This document shows, piece after piece, positions 34,981 through 44,248 of a stretch of 64,000 nt of DNA (its first letter is position 1; each line of letters begins with the position of its first letter). A model generated the notes under the pieces. It did no database searches. It was not told where the DNA came from and saw only the letters and a list, made by a program, of their open reading frames with translations. The DNA is taken from positions 1-64,000 of the forward strand of contig JAJPJC010000477.1 in NCBI GenBank assembly GCA_021324445.1, read 5' to 3'. The position numbers and the translations under genes are program-made. The DNA is from Isosphaeraceae bacterium. Its GTDB lineage: Bacteria > Planctomycetota > Planctomycetia > Isosphaerales > Isosphaeraceae.

Positions 34981-36402
34981 TCAGGCGATTCGCTCGACGC
35001 GTTCCAGGACCGGGCCGAGCTGCTCGAGCATGAGCCGGTCGGCGGAGCCGTCCCCGCGCGAGGCGGGGCCGCCGGTGGGCAGGCCCCGCGCGCCCAGCCA
35101 GGCGGCAAACTCCGGCGCCGGGCGCAGGCCGAAGAGCCGGCGCGCGGCCAGCGCATCGTGGTAGCTGGTCGACTGGTAATTGAGCATCACATCGTCGGCA
35201 CAGGGCACTCCCATGAAATAGTTGCATCCGGCCGCCGCCAGGAGCAAGAGCAGGTTATCCGCCGAGTTCTGGTCGGCCGCCGCGTGATTGGTGTAGCAGA
35301 CATCCACGCCCATGGGGAGACCCAGCAGCTTGCCCAGGAAGTGGTCCTCCAGCCCGGCGCGGATGATCTGGCGCTCGTCGTGGAGGTACTCCGGCCCGAT
35401 GAAGCCGACGACGCTGTTGACCAGGAACGGGTCGAACGCCCGGGCCACGCCGTAGGCGCGGGCCTCGAGCGTGAGCTGGTCGACCCCGTGGTGGGCGCCG
35501 GCCGACAGGGCACTCCCCTGCCCTGTCTCGAAATACATCGCCTGCTCGCCGGCCCAGGCGACATCCCGGCCGCGGTGGTGCTCCCGCACCCGCTCCTTTC
35601 CCTCGCGCAACAGCGCCAGGTCGATGCCGAAGCTCGCGTTGGCCGCCTCGGTGCCGGCGACCGACTGGAACAACAGGTCCACCGGCGCACCGCGGTCGAG
35701 GCAGGCGAGCTGGGTCGTGATGTGAGCCAGGCAGCAGGCCTGGGTGGGTATCTCCAGGGTCTCGATCAAGCGATCGAGCGCGCGGAGGATGGCCGAGGCG
35801 ACCTCGACCGACTCCGCAGCCGGGTTGACGCCGATCACGGCGTCGCCGCAGCCGAAGAGGAGGCCGTCGGCGGCTGAGAGCAGGATGCCCCCCAGGTCGT
35901 CGCTGGGATGATTCGGCTGGATGCGGATGCCCAGCACCCCGCGCTGGCCCATCGTGTTGCGGCACCGGGTCACCACGCGGACCTTGCTCGCGGCCAGCAC
36001 GAGATCCTTGTTGCTCAACAGCTTGGCCACCGCCGCGGCGACCTCGGGCGTCAGCCCGGGCCGGATCGCGACCAGGTCCGCCTCGGTCGTGGCGTCGTCG
36101 AGGATCCATTCGCGGAACGCGCCCACGGTCAGGCCACGGAGCGGGCCGAACGTATCCGGGTCGAGCGACTCGCCGATCAGGCGGCTGACCTCGTCGTCCT
36201 CGGGATCGATCAGCGGGTGGTCGACGATCTCCCCGAGGGTCAACTCGGCCAGGACGAGCTTGGCGGCGACCCGCTCGCGCTCGGTGTGCGCCGCCAGCCC
36301 GGCAAGCTGATCGCCTGACTTCTCCTCGTTGGCCTTGGCGAAGACCTCGCGCAGGTCGGCGAAGACAAACCGCTCGGATCGGATTGCGGTCGACAGGTTC
36401 AC
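34981..36402 (-). CDS. eutB: Ethanolamine ammonia-lyase heavy chain
   Basis: 473 residues, close to the usual 450-465. EutB forms the barrel that binds adenosylcobalamin and ethanolamine. Family blocks are clear: KANEEKSGDQLAGLAA, NTMGQRGVLGIRIQPN, FGCGDAVIGVNPA, YFETGQGSALSAGAHHGVDQ, and CYTNHAAADQNSADN. A GTG start at 36402 follows GGAG by 7 bases and gives a family-length protein; a longer frame reaches 36441. No eutA reactivase or microcompartment genes are in the window, pointing to a stand-alone cytoplasmic enzyme. Confidence 0.95.
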   Translation of the reverse strand: MNLSTAIRSERFVFADLREVFAKANEEKSGDQLAGLAAHTERERVAAKLVLAELTLGEIVDHPLIDPEDDEVSRLIGESLDPDTFGPLRGLTVGAFREWILDDATTEADLVAIRPGLTPEVAAAVAKLLSNKDLVLAASKVRVVTRCRNTMGQRGVLGIRIQPNHPSDDLGGILLSAADGLLFGCGDAVIGVNPAAESVEVASAILRALDRLIETLEIPTQACCLAHITTQLACLDRGAPVDLLFQSVAGTEAANASFGIDLALLREGKERVREHHRGRDVAWAGEQAMYFETGQGSALSAGAHHGVDQLTLEARAYGVARAFDPFLVNSVVGFIGPEYLHDERQIIRAGLEDHFLGKLLGLPMGVDVCYTNHAAADQNSADNLLLLLAAAGCNYFMGVPCADDVMLNYQSTSYHDALAARRLFGLRPAPEFAAWLGARGLPTGGPASRGDGSADRLMLEQLGPVLERVERIA

Positions 36403-36451
36403 GGCGATGCTCCGGGCGTGGCGTGACCCCGCTGGCCACACCGGCGCCTGC

Positions 36452-36877
36452 CTAGCCGGCGAGAGCGGTGCCGAGGATGGACCGCGCTTCCACGGACTCG
36501 AAAACCACGCGCAAGAACGCGTCCATGCAGCGCTGTTGGATTTGCCCTCCCGTCTCCCAGCGGGACAAGGTCGACTCCGAGATCCGCAGGAGGCTCGCGA
36601 GCTGCTTCTGGGTCAGTCCCAGACCCTCACGATGACGCCGGATCTGTTCGGGACTGAGCAGGCCCGCCGCCGCGCGGAGGGAATCACTCAACCGGTCGCT
36701 CGCATCATCATCAAGGACGATCGCCCCGCAATGCCGACACTGGAGAACGTCGAGGTTCTCGACGACGACCTGGTATTTACGCCCGTCGTGCTCGAGATCG
36801 GCGACGTACGCGGGAATGGTGGCCGGTTCGACTGCCTGGGTGCGGCAGGTCGCACATTTCCACGGATAGGGTTTCAC
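36452..36877 (-). CDS. MqsA/HigA-like antitoxin with zinc finger and HTH
   Basis: 141 residues. The N-terminal half has CATC and, after about 45 residues, CRHC, the YgiT-type zinc finger of MqsA. The C-terminal half is an XRE helix-turn-helix (SPEQIRRHREGLGLTQKQLA, SLLRISESTLSRWETG). MqsA-type antitoxins repress their own operon. A GTG start at 36877 after AGAGGG is preferred; the upstream partner gene stops at 36880, so the two genes almost touch. That partner is interrupted (see 36880-37319). Confidence 0.85.
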   Translation of the reverse strand: MKPYPWKCATCRTQAVEPATIPAYVADLEHDGRKYQVVVENLDVLQCRHCGAIVLDDDASDRLSDSLRAAAGLLSPEQIRRHREGLGLTQKQLASLLRISESTLSRWETGGQIQQRCMDAFLRVVFESVEARSILGTALAG

Positions 36878-36879
36878 GT

Positions 36880-37319
36880 TCAGTCCCTCTGGAGATGAGC
36901 ATTGACGATGCAAACCATCGGAACATCCGGGTCCGGATCGTGCAGGACCATCTCGACGAACAAGGGCGATGGCAGGCCGGAAATATCTAGGTTTGCCTTA
37001 TAATAGAAAAAATGGTCATCTCGATAACTCTCGCCCGCCATGACCGGGGTTGGCCATGGCGGGATCATATGAGGTTTGCCTTATAATAGAAAAAATGGTC
37101 ATCTCGATAACTCTCGCGGGTCTCGGCGACTTGTTCGACGAGGCCGCCCGCTGTCACGAATCGGATCAATTCTCGCTTGATCCCACGAGGCGTCAACCCC
37201 TGGAGCTCGCGATCGTTTCGGATGCGATTCTCCGTCGCGTCATTCTTCCAGAATAGGCAATTGCTCAGGCCGCTCGTGATCGCCTTGATGACCAGCGCCA
37301 GTTCGTCCGGATCTCGCAT
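36880..37319 (-). pseudogene. Putative toxin partner disrupted by a direct repeat/hairpin insertion
   Basis: From ATG 37319 the frame encodes DPDELALVIKAITSG ... ELIRFVTAGG ... SYRDDHFFYYKANL and then stops at 37065. The missing rest (GLPSPLFVEMVLHDPDPDVP to HLQRD) is found in the second frame 37068-36880, after a repeat of the SYRDDHFFYYKAN segment. Removing 83 nt restores one frame of about 118 residues ending next to the antitoxin. The family is not identified; the position directly upstream of an MqsA-like gene suggests a toxin. The duplication inactivates it unless the 84-residue product is still functional. Confidence 0.8.
36989..37117. repeat. 46-nt direct repeats flanking a 37-nt hairpin insert
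   Basis: Identical 46-nt copies at 36989-37034 and 37072-37117 are separated by exactly 37 nt (37035-37071). The insert contains CCGCCATG...CATGGCGG, an inverted repeat. The repeats are AT-rich coding sequence of the disrupted partner gene. This mirrors the structure at 7036-7144: different sequences, same 37-nt spacer length, same hairpin-in-spacer layout. Confidence 0.88.
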
Positions 37320-37438
37320 CGATCAACTCCCTTATCCCCTTCTACCTTGGCCCTCGACTTGCTGTAAATCAAGTCGAGCCTCGCTTGGGACCAGCGCGGT
37401 TGCTTGACCGACGGCCTCATCGTGTCGGAGGCCAATCC

Positions 37439-39238
37439 TCATGGTGCCGTCAGATGGAACGGCCAGATCCAGGGGATGAGGACGACGGCGGCGATCCACA
37501 TCAGGAGGTTCAAGGGGATGCCGACGCGCATGAAGTCGGTGAAGCGGTAGCCGCCGGGGCCGAAGACCATCATGTGGGTCTGGTAGCCGATCGGCGAGGC
37601 GAAGGCGTAGGAGGCGGCCAGGGTCACGGCCATGATGAACGGCCGCTCGTTAACCCCCAGCAGCCGGGCCGACTCGAGGCAGAAGGGGAACGACAGCGCC
37701 GCCGCGGCGTTGTTGCTGATCAGCTCGTTGAGGACCATGGTGCCGAAGTAGATCGCCGCCAGGGTCGCGGTCGGGCCCCAGGACCGCGTGGCCTCCACCA
37801 GCAAGCCGGCGAACAGCTTGGCCACGCCCGATTGCTCCAGCGCCCTGCCGACGCCGAACGAGGCGGCGATGGCGATCAGCACGGGCAGGTCGACCGACTT
37901 CCGCGCGTCGGTGGGCGAGATGCACCGCGCGGCGACCATCGCGCCGGCGGCCAGGAAGGCGGCCAGCATGATGTCGACCTTGCCGCTGACGAATGCCGTG
38001 ATCATGGCCAGGAAGATGATCGCGGCGAACCAGGCCCGGTCGTAGCGGACCGGCCGCGAGTCCTCGACGTCGCTGATCAGGTAGAAGTCGGGGTTGTTTC
38101 GGAAGGCCCGGCTGAAGTTCGGACCGACCTGGAGCAGGAGCGTATCACCGGCGTGGAGCCGGATGTCGCCGACCTTGTTGGTCAGGCGCGCCCCGTTGCG
38201 GTGCACGGCGACGATCGCCGCATCGTAGAGCGAGCGGAAGTCGGCGTCCCGCACCGCCTGGCCGACCAGGGGCGAGCTGGGGCTGATGACCGTCTCGCAG
38301 AGCTGCCGGCCGCGCTGCTCCACCGGCGAGACCTCGTAGCGGGCGTCGGCCGCCGGCACCAGACCGGGGATCTTCTCCAGGTCGACGATCGTGCTGACGA
38401 TCCCGGTGAAGATCAGCCGGTCGTGGGCCTGGACCGTCTCGTCGGGGCCGACCGGACCGAGGACTTCGCCGTCGCGGTCGATCTCGATCAAGAACAAGCC
38501 CGGCAGGTGCCGCAATCCCGCGCCGGCGATCGTCTTGCCCACCAGGCGGCAGCCGGGCTGCACCAGCATCTCGACCAGGTACTCCCGCCGCGTCGCCTCG
38601 AGCTGCTCGATCAGCTCCTTGCGGTCCGGCAAGAGCGTCCGCCCGATGGTCAGCAGGTACGCGGCCCCCAGCACCGCGCAGGGCAGGCCCACCGCCCCGA
38701 TCTCGAAGAACCCCATCGGCCGCAGATGGTTCCTGAGCAACAGCCCCTGCACGACCAGGTTGGTGCTGGTGCCGATCAGGGAACAGGTGCCCCCGAGGAT
38801 CGACAGGAACGACAGCGGCATCAGCAGTCGCGAGGGAGAGATCCGCCGCTTGCGGCACCAGGCGATCAGCACCGGCACCAGGAGGGCCACCTTGGGCGTG
38901 TTGTTCAGGACCATGGCCGAGGGGATCAGCACGGCCGCCATGTAGAACAACGCCCGCGCCTCGGTCTCGACATGGCCCAGGAACCGCTCGCCGATGTAGT
39001 CCATCACGCCGGTCTCGCGCAGCCCGGCCGCCACCACGAACAAGGCGGCCACGATCAGCATCCCCGAGTTGGCGAACCCGGCGAACGCCTCGTCCGGGGC
39101 AATCACGCCCAGGGCGGCCAGGAGCACGACCGCGCCCACGAATAACACGTCGGCGGGCTTGTCCTTGACCAGGCCATAGAGCAGCCCGGCCAGGACCGCC
39201 AGCGTGACCCCCATCTCGTACGTGATCTTCAAATGCAT
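37439..39238 (-). CDS. SLC13 family permease with two TrkA-C domains
   Basis: 599 residues. Two membrane halves of about five to six helices each (residues about 5-190 and 410-597) flank a cytoplasmic insert holding two RCK_C/TrkA-C domains (about 205-290 and 300-385). Each half has a signature near its re-entrant loop: SLIGTSTNLVVQG in the first, and LISNNAAAALSFP in the second. Such proteins are annotated as sodium-coupled carboxylate or sulfate transporters; the substrate is not readable. ATG 39238 is chosen; the frame could start 9 bases earlier. Confidence 0.9.
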   Translation of the reverse strand: MHLKITYEMGVTLAVLAGLLYGLVKDKPADVLFVGAVVLLAALGVIAPDEAFAGFANSGMLIVAALFVVAAGLRETGVMDYIGERFLGHVETEARALFYMAAVLIPSAMVLNNTPKVALLVPVLIAWCRKRRISPSRLLMPLSFLSILGGTCSLIGTSTNLVVQGLLLRNHLRPMGFFEIGAVGLPCAVLGAAYLLTIGRTLLPDRKELIEQLEATRREYLVEMLVQPGCRLVGKTIAGAGLRHLPGLFLIEIDRDGEVLGPVGPDETVQAHDRLIFTGIVSTIVDLEKIPGLVPAADARYEVSPVEQRGRQLCETVISPSSPLVGQAVRDADFRSLYDAAIVAVHRNGARLTNKVGDIRLHAGDTLLLQVGPNFSRAFRNNPDFYLISDVEDSRPVRYDRAWFAAIIFLAMITAFVSGKVDIMLAAFLAAGAMVAARCISPTDARKSVDLPVLIAIAASFGVGRALEQSGVAKLFAGLLVEATRSWGPTATLAAIYFGTMVLNELISNNAAAALSFPFCLESARLLGVNERPFIMAVTLAASYAFASPIGYQTHMMVFGPGGYRFTDFMRVGIPLNLLMWIAAVVLIPWIWPFHLTAP

Positions 39239-39398
39239 CAAGATCAATCCTCACGGAGCCACCCCGATCGAGCCGCTGCCTCCCCTGCCGCCGCGTCCTC
39301 GACTTTACCGGAGGATGGGGCGACCGTGGGGCTCGCATCGCCCGATCCCCGAGCGACGGTTGGCTGCAAAGCGGGACGAGCGCCGATTGCCATCCGGA

Positions 39399-40847
39399 TC
39401 AGGTTGCGAACAGCGACAGGAACTCGTGCACCGGCATGCGCTCGAGTCGGGGCTGGTCCATGCAGGCATCGCGGATCCGATCGACCGTCTGCGGCGCCAA
39501 CCGGGTGCGCAGATTCCGCTCGAACTTCTCCAGGAGGAGTGGGATTCCCTCGGCGCGGCGGCGGCGATGGCCGATCGGGTACTCGACCGTAACTTTCTCG
39601 GTGGATCGGCCTCCCCGGAAGACGACCTGGACCGCGTTGCCGATCGATCGCTTGGCGGGATCGAGGTAGTCGGCGGAGAATTGCGGGTCCTCGGTCACGA
39701 CCATGCGGCTGCGGACCTGGTCGATCCGCGGGTCGGCCGCGGCCGCGTCCTCGTAGTCGGCCGCCGTCAGGCTCCCCTTGAGCAGACCGACGGCCACCAT
39801 GTACTGGAGGCAATGATCGCGGTCGGCCGGGTTCTTCAGCGGTCCGGTCTTGTCGATGATCCGGATGGCGGATTCCTGCGTCTCGATCCGGACGGTCTCG
39901 ATCTCCTCCCAATGGTCGTGAACCTGGGGATGAAGGGCCATCGCCGCCTCGACCGCGGTCTGCGCGTGGAACTCGGCGGGGAACGCCACCTTGAACAGGA
40001 TGTTCTCGATCACGTAGGAGCCCAGGGGCTGAGCCAGGGTCAGGGGCTGGTGGCGGAAGAGGGCATCCTGGAACCCCCAGGTCGGTGCCGTCAAGGCTGA
40101 GGGGTAACCCATCTCGCCCAGGCGGGCCATCAAGGCCAGGCGGACCGCCCGGCTGGTGGCGTCGCCGGCGGCCCACGATTTTCGCGAGCCGGTGTTGGGC
40201 GCGTGGCGGTACGTCCGCAGCGCCCCGCCGTCGAGAAACGCGTTGGAAACAGCGTTGATGACCTGGTCGCGCGTGCCCCCCAGCAAGCGTGTGACGACCG
40301 CCGTGGTGGCGATGCGCACCAGCAGCACATGGTCCAGCCCGACGCGGTTGAAACTGTGGTTGAGTGCCAGGACGCCCTGGATCTCATAGGCCTTGATCAG
40401 GGCCTCCAGGACCGCGCGCATGGTCAAGCCAGCCCGCCCCTCGCGATCGGCGCGGCGGTCGAGATAGTCGGCGACCGCCAGGATCCCGCCCAGATTGTCG
40501 GAGGGGTGCCCCCACTCGGCCGCCAGGAAGGTGTCGTTGAAATCGAGCCAGCGGATGATCGCGCCGGTGCAGAAGGCCGCCTGCACCGGGTCCAGCTCGT
40601 AGGCGGTGCCCGGGACCCGGGCACCTCCCGGGAGCGTCGCCTCCGGCACCACCGGCCCGATGAGCTTGCTGCAGGCCGGGTAGCCCAGCGCCAGCAGGCC
40701 GCAGCCGAGCGCGTCGAGCAGGCCATAGCGGGCGGTCTCCCAGGCTTCCGCGCTGTCGATCCGGGCGGTCAGCGTGTAGTCGGCGATCTCTTGGAGCAGC
40801 CGATCGACCTCGACCCGTCCGCCCTGGTCCGGTTCGGTAGCCGCCAT
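39399..40847 (-). CDS. MmgE/PrpD family protein (2-methylcitrate dehydratase-like)
   Basis: 482 residues. [40 protein letters not shown] (active-site region), [16 protein letters not shown] and [18 protein letters not shown] are conserved MmgE/PrpD blocks. PrpD dehydrates 2-methylcitrate in propionate breakdown; related enzymes decarboxylate cis-aconitate or act on other tricarboxylates. No prpB or prpC is near, but the gene is close to PEP carboxykinase and a carboxylate-type permease, which fits organic-acid metabolism. Confidence 0.88.
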   Translation of the reverse strand: MAATEPDQGGRVEVDRLLQEIADYTLTARIDSAEAWETARYGLLDALGCGLLALGYPACSKLIGPVVPEATLPGGARVPGTAYELDPVQAAFCTGAIIRWLDFNDTFLAAEWGHPSDNLGGILAVADYLDRRADREGRAGLTMRAVLEALIKAYEIQGVLALNHSFNRVGLDHVLLVRIATTAVVTRLLGGTRDQVINAVSNAFLDGGALRTYRHAPNTGSRKSWAAGDATSRAVRLALMARLGEMGYPSALTAPTWGFQDALFRHQPLTLAQPLGSYVIENILFKVAFPAEFHAQTAVEAAMALHPQVHDHWEEIETVRIETQESAIRIIDKTGPLKNPADRDHCLQYMVAVGLLKGSLTAADYEDAAAADPRIDQVRSRMVVTEDPQFSADYLDPAKRSIGNAVQVVFRGGRSTEKVTVEYPIGHRRRRAEGIPLLLEKFERNLRTRLAPQTVDRIRDACMDQPRLERMPVHEFLSLFAT

Positions 40848-40984
40848 GATTCAACCCACCGCAAACCCCAGGGCTCTCGCGCCTCACGCCGGGCGGTGGG
40901 GACCAGGAATCTCGAGAGCCCCGACACCTTCAGCATCGGGAGCGAGCCGGCGCACGTCAATCCCGGTCCCCATGCCAAGGCGAC

Positions 40985-41023
40985 GCGCCAGCCAGGGGAG
41001 TACCCCGGGTCCCGCGCTGGCGC
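40985..41023 (-). terminator. Hairpin just downstream of pckG
   Basis: GCGCCAGC/GCTGGCGC form an outer 8-bp stem with an inner GGGG/CCCC stem, starting 7 bases beyond the PEP carboxykinase stop in its direction of transcription. Position suggests an mRNA 3'-end structure. It lacks a T-run, so a Rho-independent terminator is not proven. Confidence 0.4.
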
Positions 41024-41030
41024 TTCGAGT

Positions 41031-42884
41031 TCAATAGGGGAGTTGATAGGCCAGCTTCCACGGATCGGGCGAGCGCCAGAGCCGGGAAATGAGCAGTTGG
41101 CGATCCAGCAGGAATTCCTTGGGCATCTTGCCGTAAAGCTTCAACGCCAGTTCTTCGTCCGCGAGCGCCTCGCGGATCCAGGACTCACAGTCGATCTCCA
41201 TCAGTTGATGGAAGTCCTCGTGGGTAAAGCCGTCCATGTCCTGGAGGTTGATGTCCTCGCGGCGCGGCATCCAGCCCAGCGGGCTCTCGATGGCGTAGGC
41301 CCGGCCATGGATGCGGTCGATGATCCACTTGAGCACCCGCATGTTTTCGCGGAACCCGGGCCAGAGGTAGCGGCCGCTGGGGTCCTTGCGGAACCAGTTC
41401 ACGCGGAAGATCCGCGGCGGGTTGGGGATCTGACGACCCATGTCGAGCCAGTGATTGAAGTAGTCGCCCATGTGATAGCCGCAGAAGGGCAACATGGCCA
41501 TGGGGTCGCGCCGGACCTCACCCACGGTGCCCGTAGCGGCGGTGGTCGTCTCCGAGCCGATGGTCGCGGCGAGGTAGACACCGTGGCTCCAGTTGAAGGC
41601 CTGGAAGACCAGCGGCACGGTGGTCGAGCGGCGGCCGCCGAAGATGAAGGCGCTGATGGGCACCCCCGCGGGGTTCTCCCACTCCGGGTCCAGGGTCGGG
41701 CACTGCGCCAAAGGCGCGGTGTAGCGGGCGTTGGGGTGGGCCGCCTTGCGGCCGCAGTCCGGCGTCCACTCCTGGCCGGTCCAGTCGATGAGGTGCCTGG
41801 GCGGCGTATCGGTCATGCCCTCCCACCAGACATCGCCGTCGTCGGTCAGGGCCACGTTGGTGAAGATCGTGTTCTTCCGGATCATCTCCATCGCACTGGG
41901 GTTGGAGCCGAACGACGTGCCGGGCGCGACGCCGAAGGAGCCGGTCTCGGGGTTGATCGCGTAGAAGCGCCCGTCGGCACCCGGTTTGATCCAGGCGATG
42001 TCATCACCCACCGTGGTGATCTTCCAACCCGCGAACTGGCGGGGCGGGAGCATCATGGCGAAATTGGTCTTGCCGCAGGCGCTGGGGAACGCCGCGGCGA
42101 CATACGTCTTCTCCCCCTGCGGCGATTCCACTCCGAGGATCAGCATGTGTTCAGCCAGCCAGCCCTGGTCGCGCGCCATGCAGGAGGCGATCCGCAGGGC
42201 GAAGCACTTCTTCCCCAGCAGCGCATTGCCGCCGTAGCCGCTGCCGAAGGACCAGACCGCGCGCTCCTCGGGGAAGTGGACGATGTACTTGTGCTCCCGG
42301 CTGCACGGCCAGGGGACGTCCGGCTGCCCGGGACGCAGCGGCATGCCCACCGAGTGGACGCACGGCACGAAGAACCGCTCACCCAGGGCCTCGAGCGCCT
42401 CCCGGCCCATGCGCGTCATGATCCGCATCGACAGCACCACATACGGCGAATCGGTGACCTGGACGCCGATGTGGGCGATCGGCGAGTGGATCGGTCCCAT
42501 GCTGAAGGGGAGGACGTACATGGTGCGGCCACGCATACATCCATCGAAAAGCCCATGTAGGGTTTGCTTCATCGCGATCGGATCGACCCAGTTGTTGGTC
42601 GGCCCGGCGTCCTCCCGGGTGCGACTGCAAATGAAGGTCCGGTTCTCGACCCGAGCCACATCCGATGGGTCCGAGAGAGCCAGATGGGAGTTGGGCCTCA
42701 GCTCCGGATTCAAGGGGCGAAGCGTCCCGTTGCGCACGAGCAGTTGGCAGAGCCGGTCGTATTCCTGCGGGGAGCCATCGCACCAGACCACGGCGTCCGG
42801 CCGGCACAACCGAGCGACCTGCTCGACCCAGGGCTCCAGCCGCGGATCCTCCCGCTTGAGTTCCGGTAGTATGCCCGCCCTCAT
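41031..42884 (-). CDS. pckG: Phosphoenolpyruvate carboxykinase (GTP)
   Basis: 617 residues, normal for the GTP-dependent family. The enzyme converts oxaloacetate and GTP to PEP, CO2 and GDP for gluconeogenesis. The kinase-1a/P-loop-like [12 protein letters not shown], the metal-site region [20 protein letters not shown], and [20 protein letters not shown] and [20 protein letters not shown] are clear. GGAGGAG lies 7 bases upstream of ATG 42884. It is followed by the MmgE/PrpD gene in the same direction. Confidence 0.97.
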   Translation of the reverse strand: MRAGILPELKREDPRLEPWVEQVARLCRPDAVVWCDGSPQEYDRLCQLLVRNGTLRPLNPELRPNSHLALSDPSDVARVENRTFICSRTREDAGPTNNWVDPIAMKQTLHGLFDGCMRGRTMYVLPFSMGPIHSPIAHIGVQVTDSPYVVLSMRIMTRMGREALEALGERFFVPCVHSVGMPLRPGQPDVPWPCSREHKYIVHFPEERAVWSFGSGYGGNALLGKKCFALRIASCMARDQGWLAEHMLILGVESPQGEKTYVAAAFPSACGKTNFAMMLPPRQFAGWKITTVGDDIAWIKPGADGRFYAINPETGSFGVAPGTSFGSNPSAMEMIRKNTIFTNVALTDDGDVWWEGMTDTPPRHLIDWTGQEWTPDCGRKAAHPNARYTAPLAQCPTLDPEWENPAGVPISAFIFGGRRSTTVPLVFQAFNWSHGVYLAATIGSETTTAATGTVGEVRRDPMAMLPFCGYHMGDYFNHWLDMGRQIPNPPRIFRVNWFRKDPSGRYLWPGFRENMRVLKWIIDRIHGRAYAIESPLGWMPRREDINLQDMDGFTHEDFHQLMEIDCESWIREALADEELALKLYGKMPKEFLLDRQLLISRLWRSPDPWKLAYQLPY

Positions 42885-43261
42885 GGGTCTGCTCCTCCAT
42901 AAAAATGCGCCCTCTTCCGGAGTTTCCCGACCAGTGCGCGGTTGCCGCGGTGGAGCAACGATGACGGATGACGCGAGCGGACTCGCCAGCCGTTCCTATC
43001 CGAGTGCGCGTCGGGATCATGGCGGCCCGATTGGGGCAGCGGGAGGCCTCGTAAGGCACCGATGCACCACGACCATCGCCAAGAGAAGCGATCGCGAGAT
43101 GGGGAACAATCTGGGCCTCGAGCGCCCCGGATACCGCATGGCGAATACCCCGCCCAGGCGATCGATCGCTTGGGAGGGCCATCGCGGCCGGCCCCGATTG
43201 GCCCCGCCATGGGCCCAGGGAGTATCTATATATCATCCTTGCGAGGAATCGGCAAAGTCAA
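42885..43261. other. Upstream region of pckG
   Basis: About 375 bases between divergent units. It contains the ribosome-binding site of pckG at 42891-42897 (reverse strand) and an AT-rich stretch TATCTATATATCAT near 43225 of unknown meaning. No gene with recognisable domains is present. Confidence 0.45.
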
Positions 43262-43289
43262 GTGGTCGAGTCCCGGGGCGGCCCCACCC

Positions 43290-43640
43290 CGGGCGGCCAC
43301 GAAGGGGGCTCGGGCGACGTGGCCTTCGCTCCGGGCGGCGCGACGCTCGCCTCCGCGGGGCTCGACGGGACCATCCGGCTCTGGGACGTGGCGATGCTGA
43401 AAGCCCTGGCGACCTTCCCGAGGCCACGCGGGCCGGGTGATCCGCGTCGCCGACAGCCCGGACGGCGGCCTGATCGCTTCGGGCTCCGACGACGACACCC
43501 TCCGAATCTGGGACAGCCGGGCCCACGCGCTGCTTTCCACCGTCCAGGTCGGCAGTCGTGTCTACGGGGTCGCCTTCAGCCCCAACGGCACGCGCCTGGC
43601 TCTCAAAGGCCACTTCGCCGGTGCGTGGAGAGTTCCCGGG
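43290..43640 (+). pseudogene. WD40 repeat fragment with frameshift
   Basis: Two WD40 blades are recognisable in different frames. First GDVAFAPGGATLASAGLDGT and IRLWDV; then, after a shift near 43420, GHAGRVIRVADSPDG, LIASGSDDDTLRIWD and VYGVAFSPNGTRLAL. Intact WD40 proteins need at least six or seven blades, so most of the gene is missing. No start is visible. Confidence 0.72.
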
Positions 43641-43649
43641 CGCAGGTTG

Positions 43650-44248
43650 AGCATCAAATCTGGCTGCTCCGTCCTGTGCTCTGGTGGTATCTGCTGCCGA
43701 TCGCCCTTCCAATGCTGGCTTTCTTTGGCCAGGTCGCCTGGCAGGCACGGCCGGGCGGCGTGGGGACGGCTCTCGCCGCATTCGGAGTGCTCGTCGCCTG
43801 GGGAGGAATCATTCTTGCCGGGATTGAGAGTCTGTTCCTCAAGGTATCTGAGCCCCCGAATGGGGGCGGTGGTCAAGAGCCAGGGGCGGTCGCCCCTGGG
43901 AGCGTTCCGGCGCCTCCCCTAGGGAGAGCCCCGCGGGGGCGACCGTCACCCCTGTCGCCCCTGCGGGGCTGTGGGAAGAAAGGGGGGGCTCGGCTCTCCG
44001 CGGTCGACCAGGGGCTGACGCCCCTGGCTATTGACCACCGCCCCTCCGGGGCTTTGGGAACAGTCGCTACCGTTACCGGTGTTGCCACCGACTTGGGATA
44101 CGGCTCGTGTACACACGAACCATGTCCCAATCCAGGAGACTCTCACTGGCTGAACCCGTACGCCGTCCGCTCCTCGCTGGAACCACGACGGCAGGAGCTG
44201 GAAACGCTGCTGATGAGTCTCGAGGACGAAACGCCTGCCGCGAGCTGA
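43650..44248 (+). pseudogene. Membrane-protein fragment interrupted by MITE copy 2
   Basis: WLLRPVLWWYLLPIALPMLA, FFGQVAWQARPGG and FGVLVAWGGIILAG encode two hydrophobic helices, and after the inserted element the frame resumes with LNPYAVRSSLEPRRQELETL. The two halves look like the body and C-terminal tail of one small two-helix membrane protein. The inserted sequence (43828 to about 44141) has no stop in this frame, so a longer chimeric frame stays open to 44248. The N-terminus is missing, the upstream frame being WD40 debris. Confidence 0.65.
43828..44064. mobile_element. MITE-like element, copy 2
   Basis: About 237 bp, highly similar and in the same orientation as 10663-10903. The left end GAGTCTGTTC is identical; the right end has decayed to GGGAACAGTC. 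Shared internal blocks include the AGGGGCTGACGCCCCTGG hairpin and GGTGGTCAAGAGCCAGGGGC. It is inserted in a membrane-protein gene. A separate imperfect 36-bp palindrome (44094-44129) follows it. Confidence 0.75.

Noticed and set aside
37385-39145. 586-codon open frame opposite the SLC13 permease
   Set aside because: Gln/Arg/Asp-rich shadow translation of membrane helices read from the other strand.
40203-42560. 785-codon open frame opposite PEP carboxykinase and MmgE/PrpD
   Set aside because: Antisense shadow spanning two real genes, no recognisable motif, no ribosome-binding site.
43262-44248. One intact 328-residue protein
   Set aside because: The frame is open but joins WD40 debris, membrane helices, a transposable element and a tail. 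Its continuity across the element is noted as a finding, not as evidence of a functional gene.
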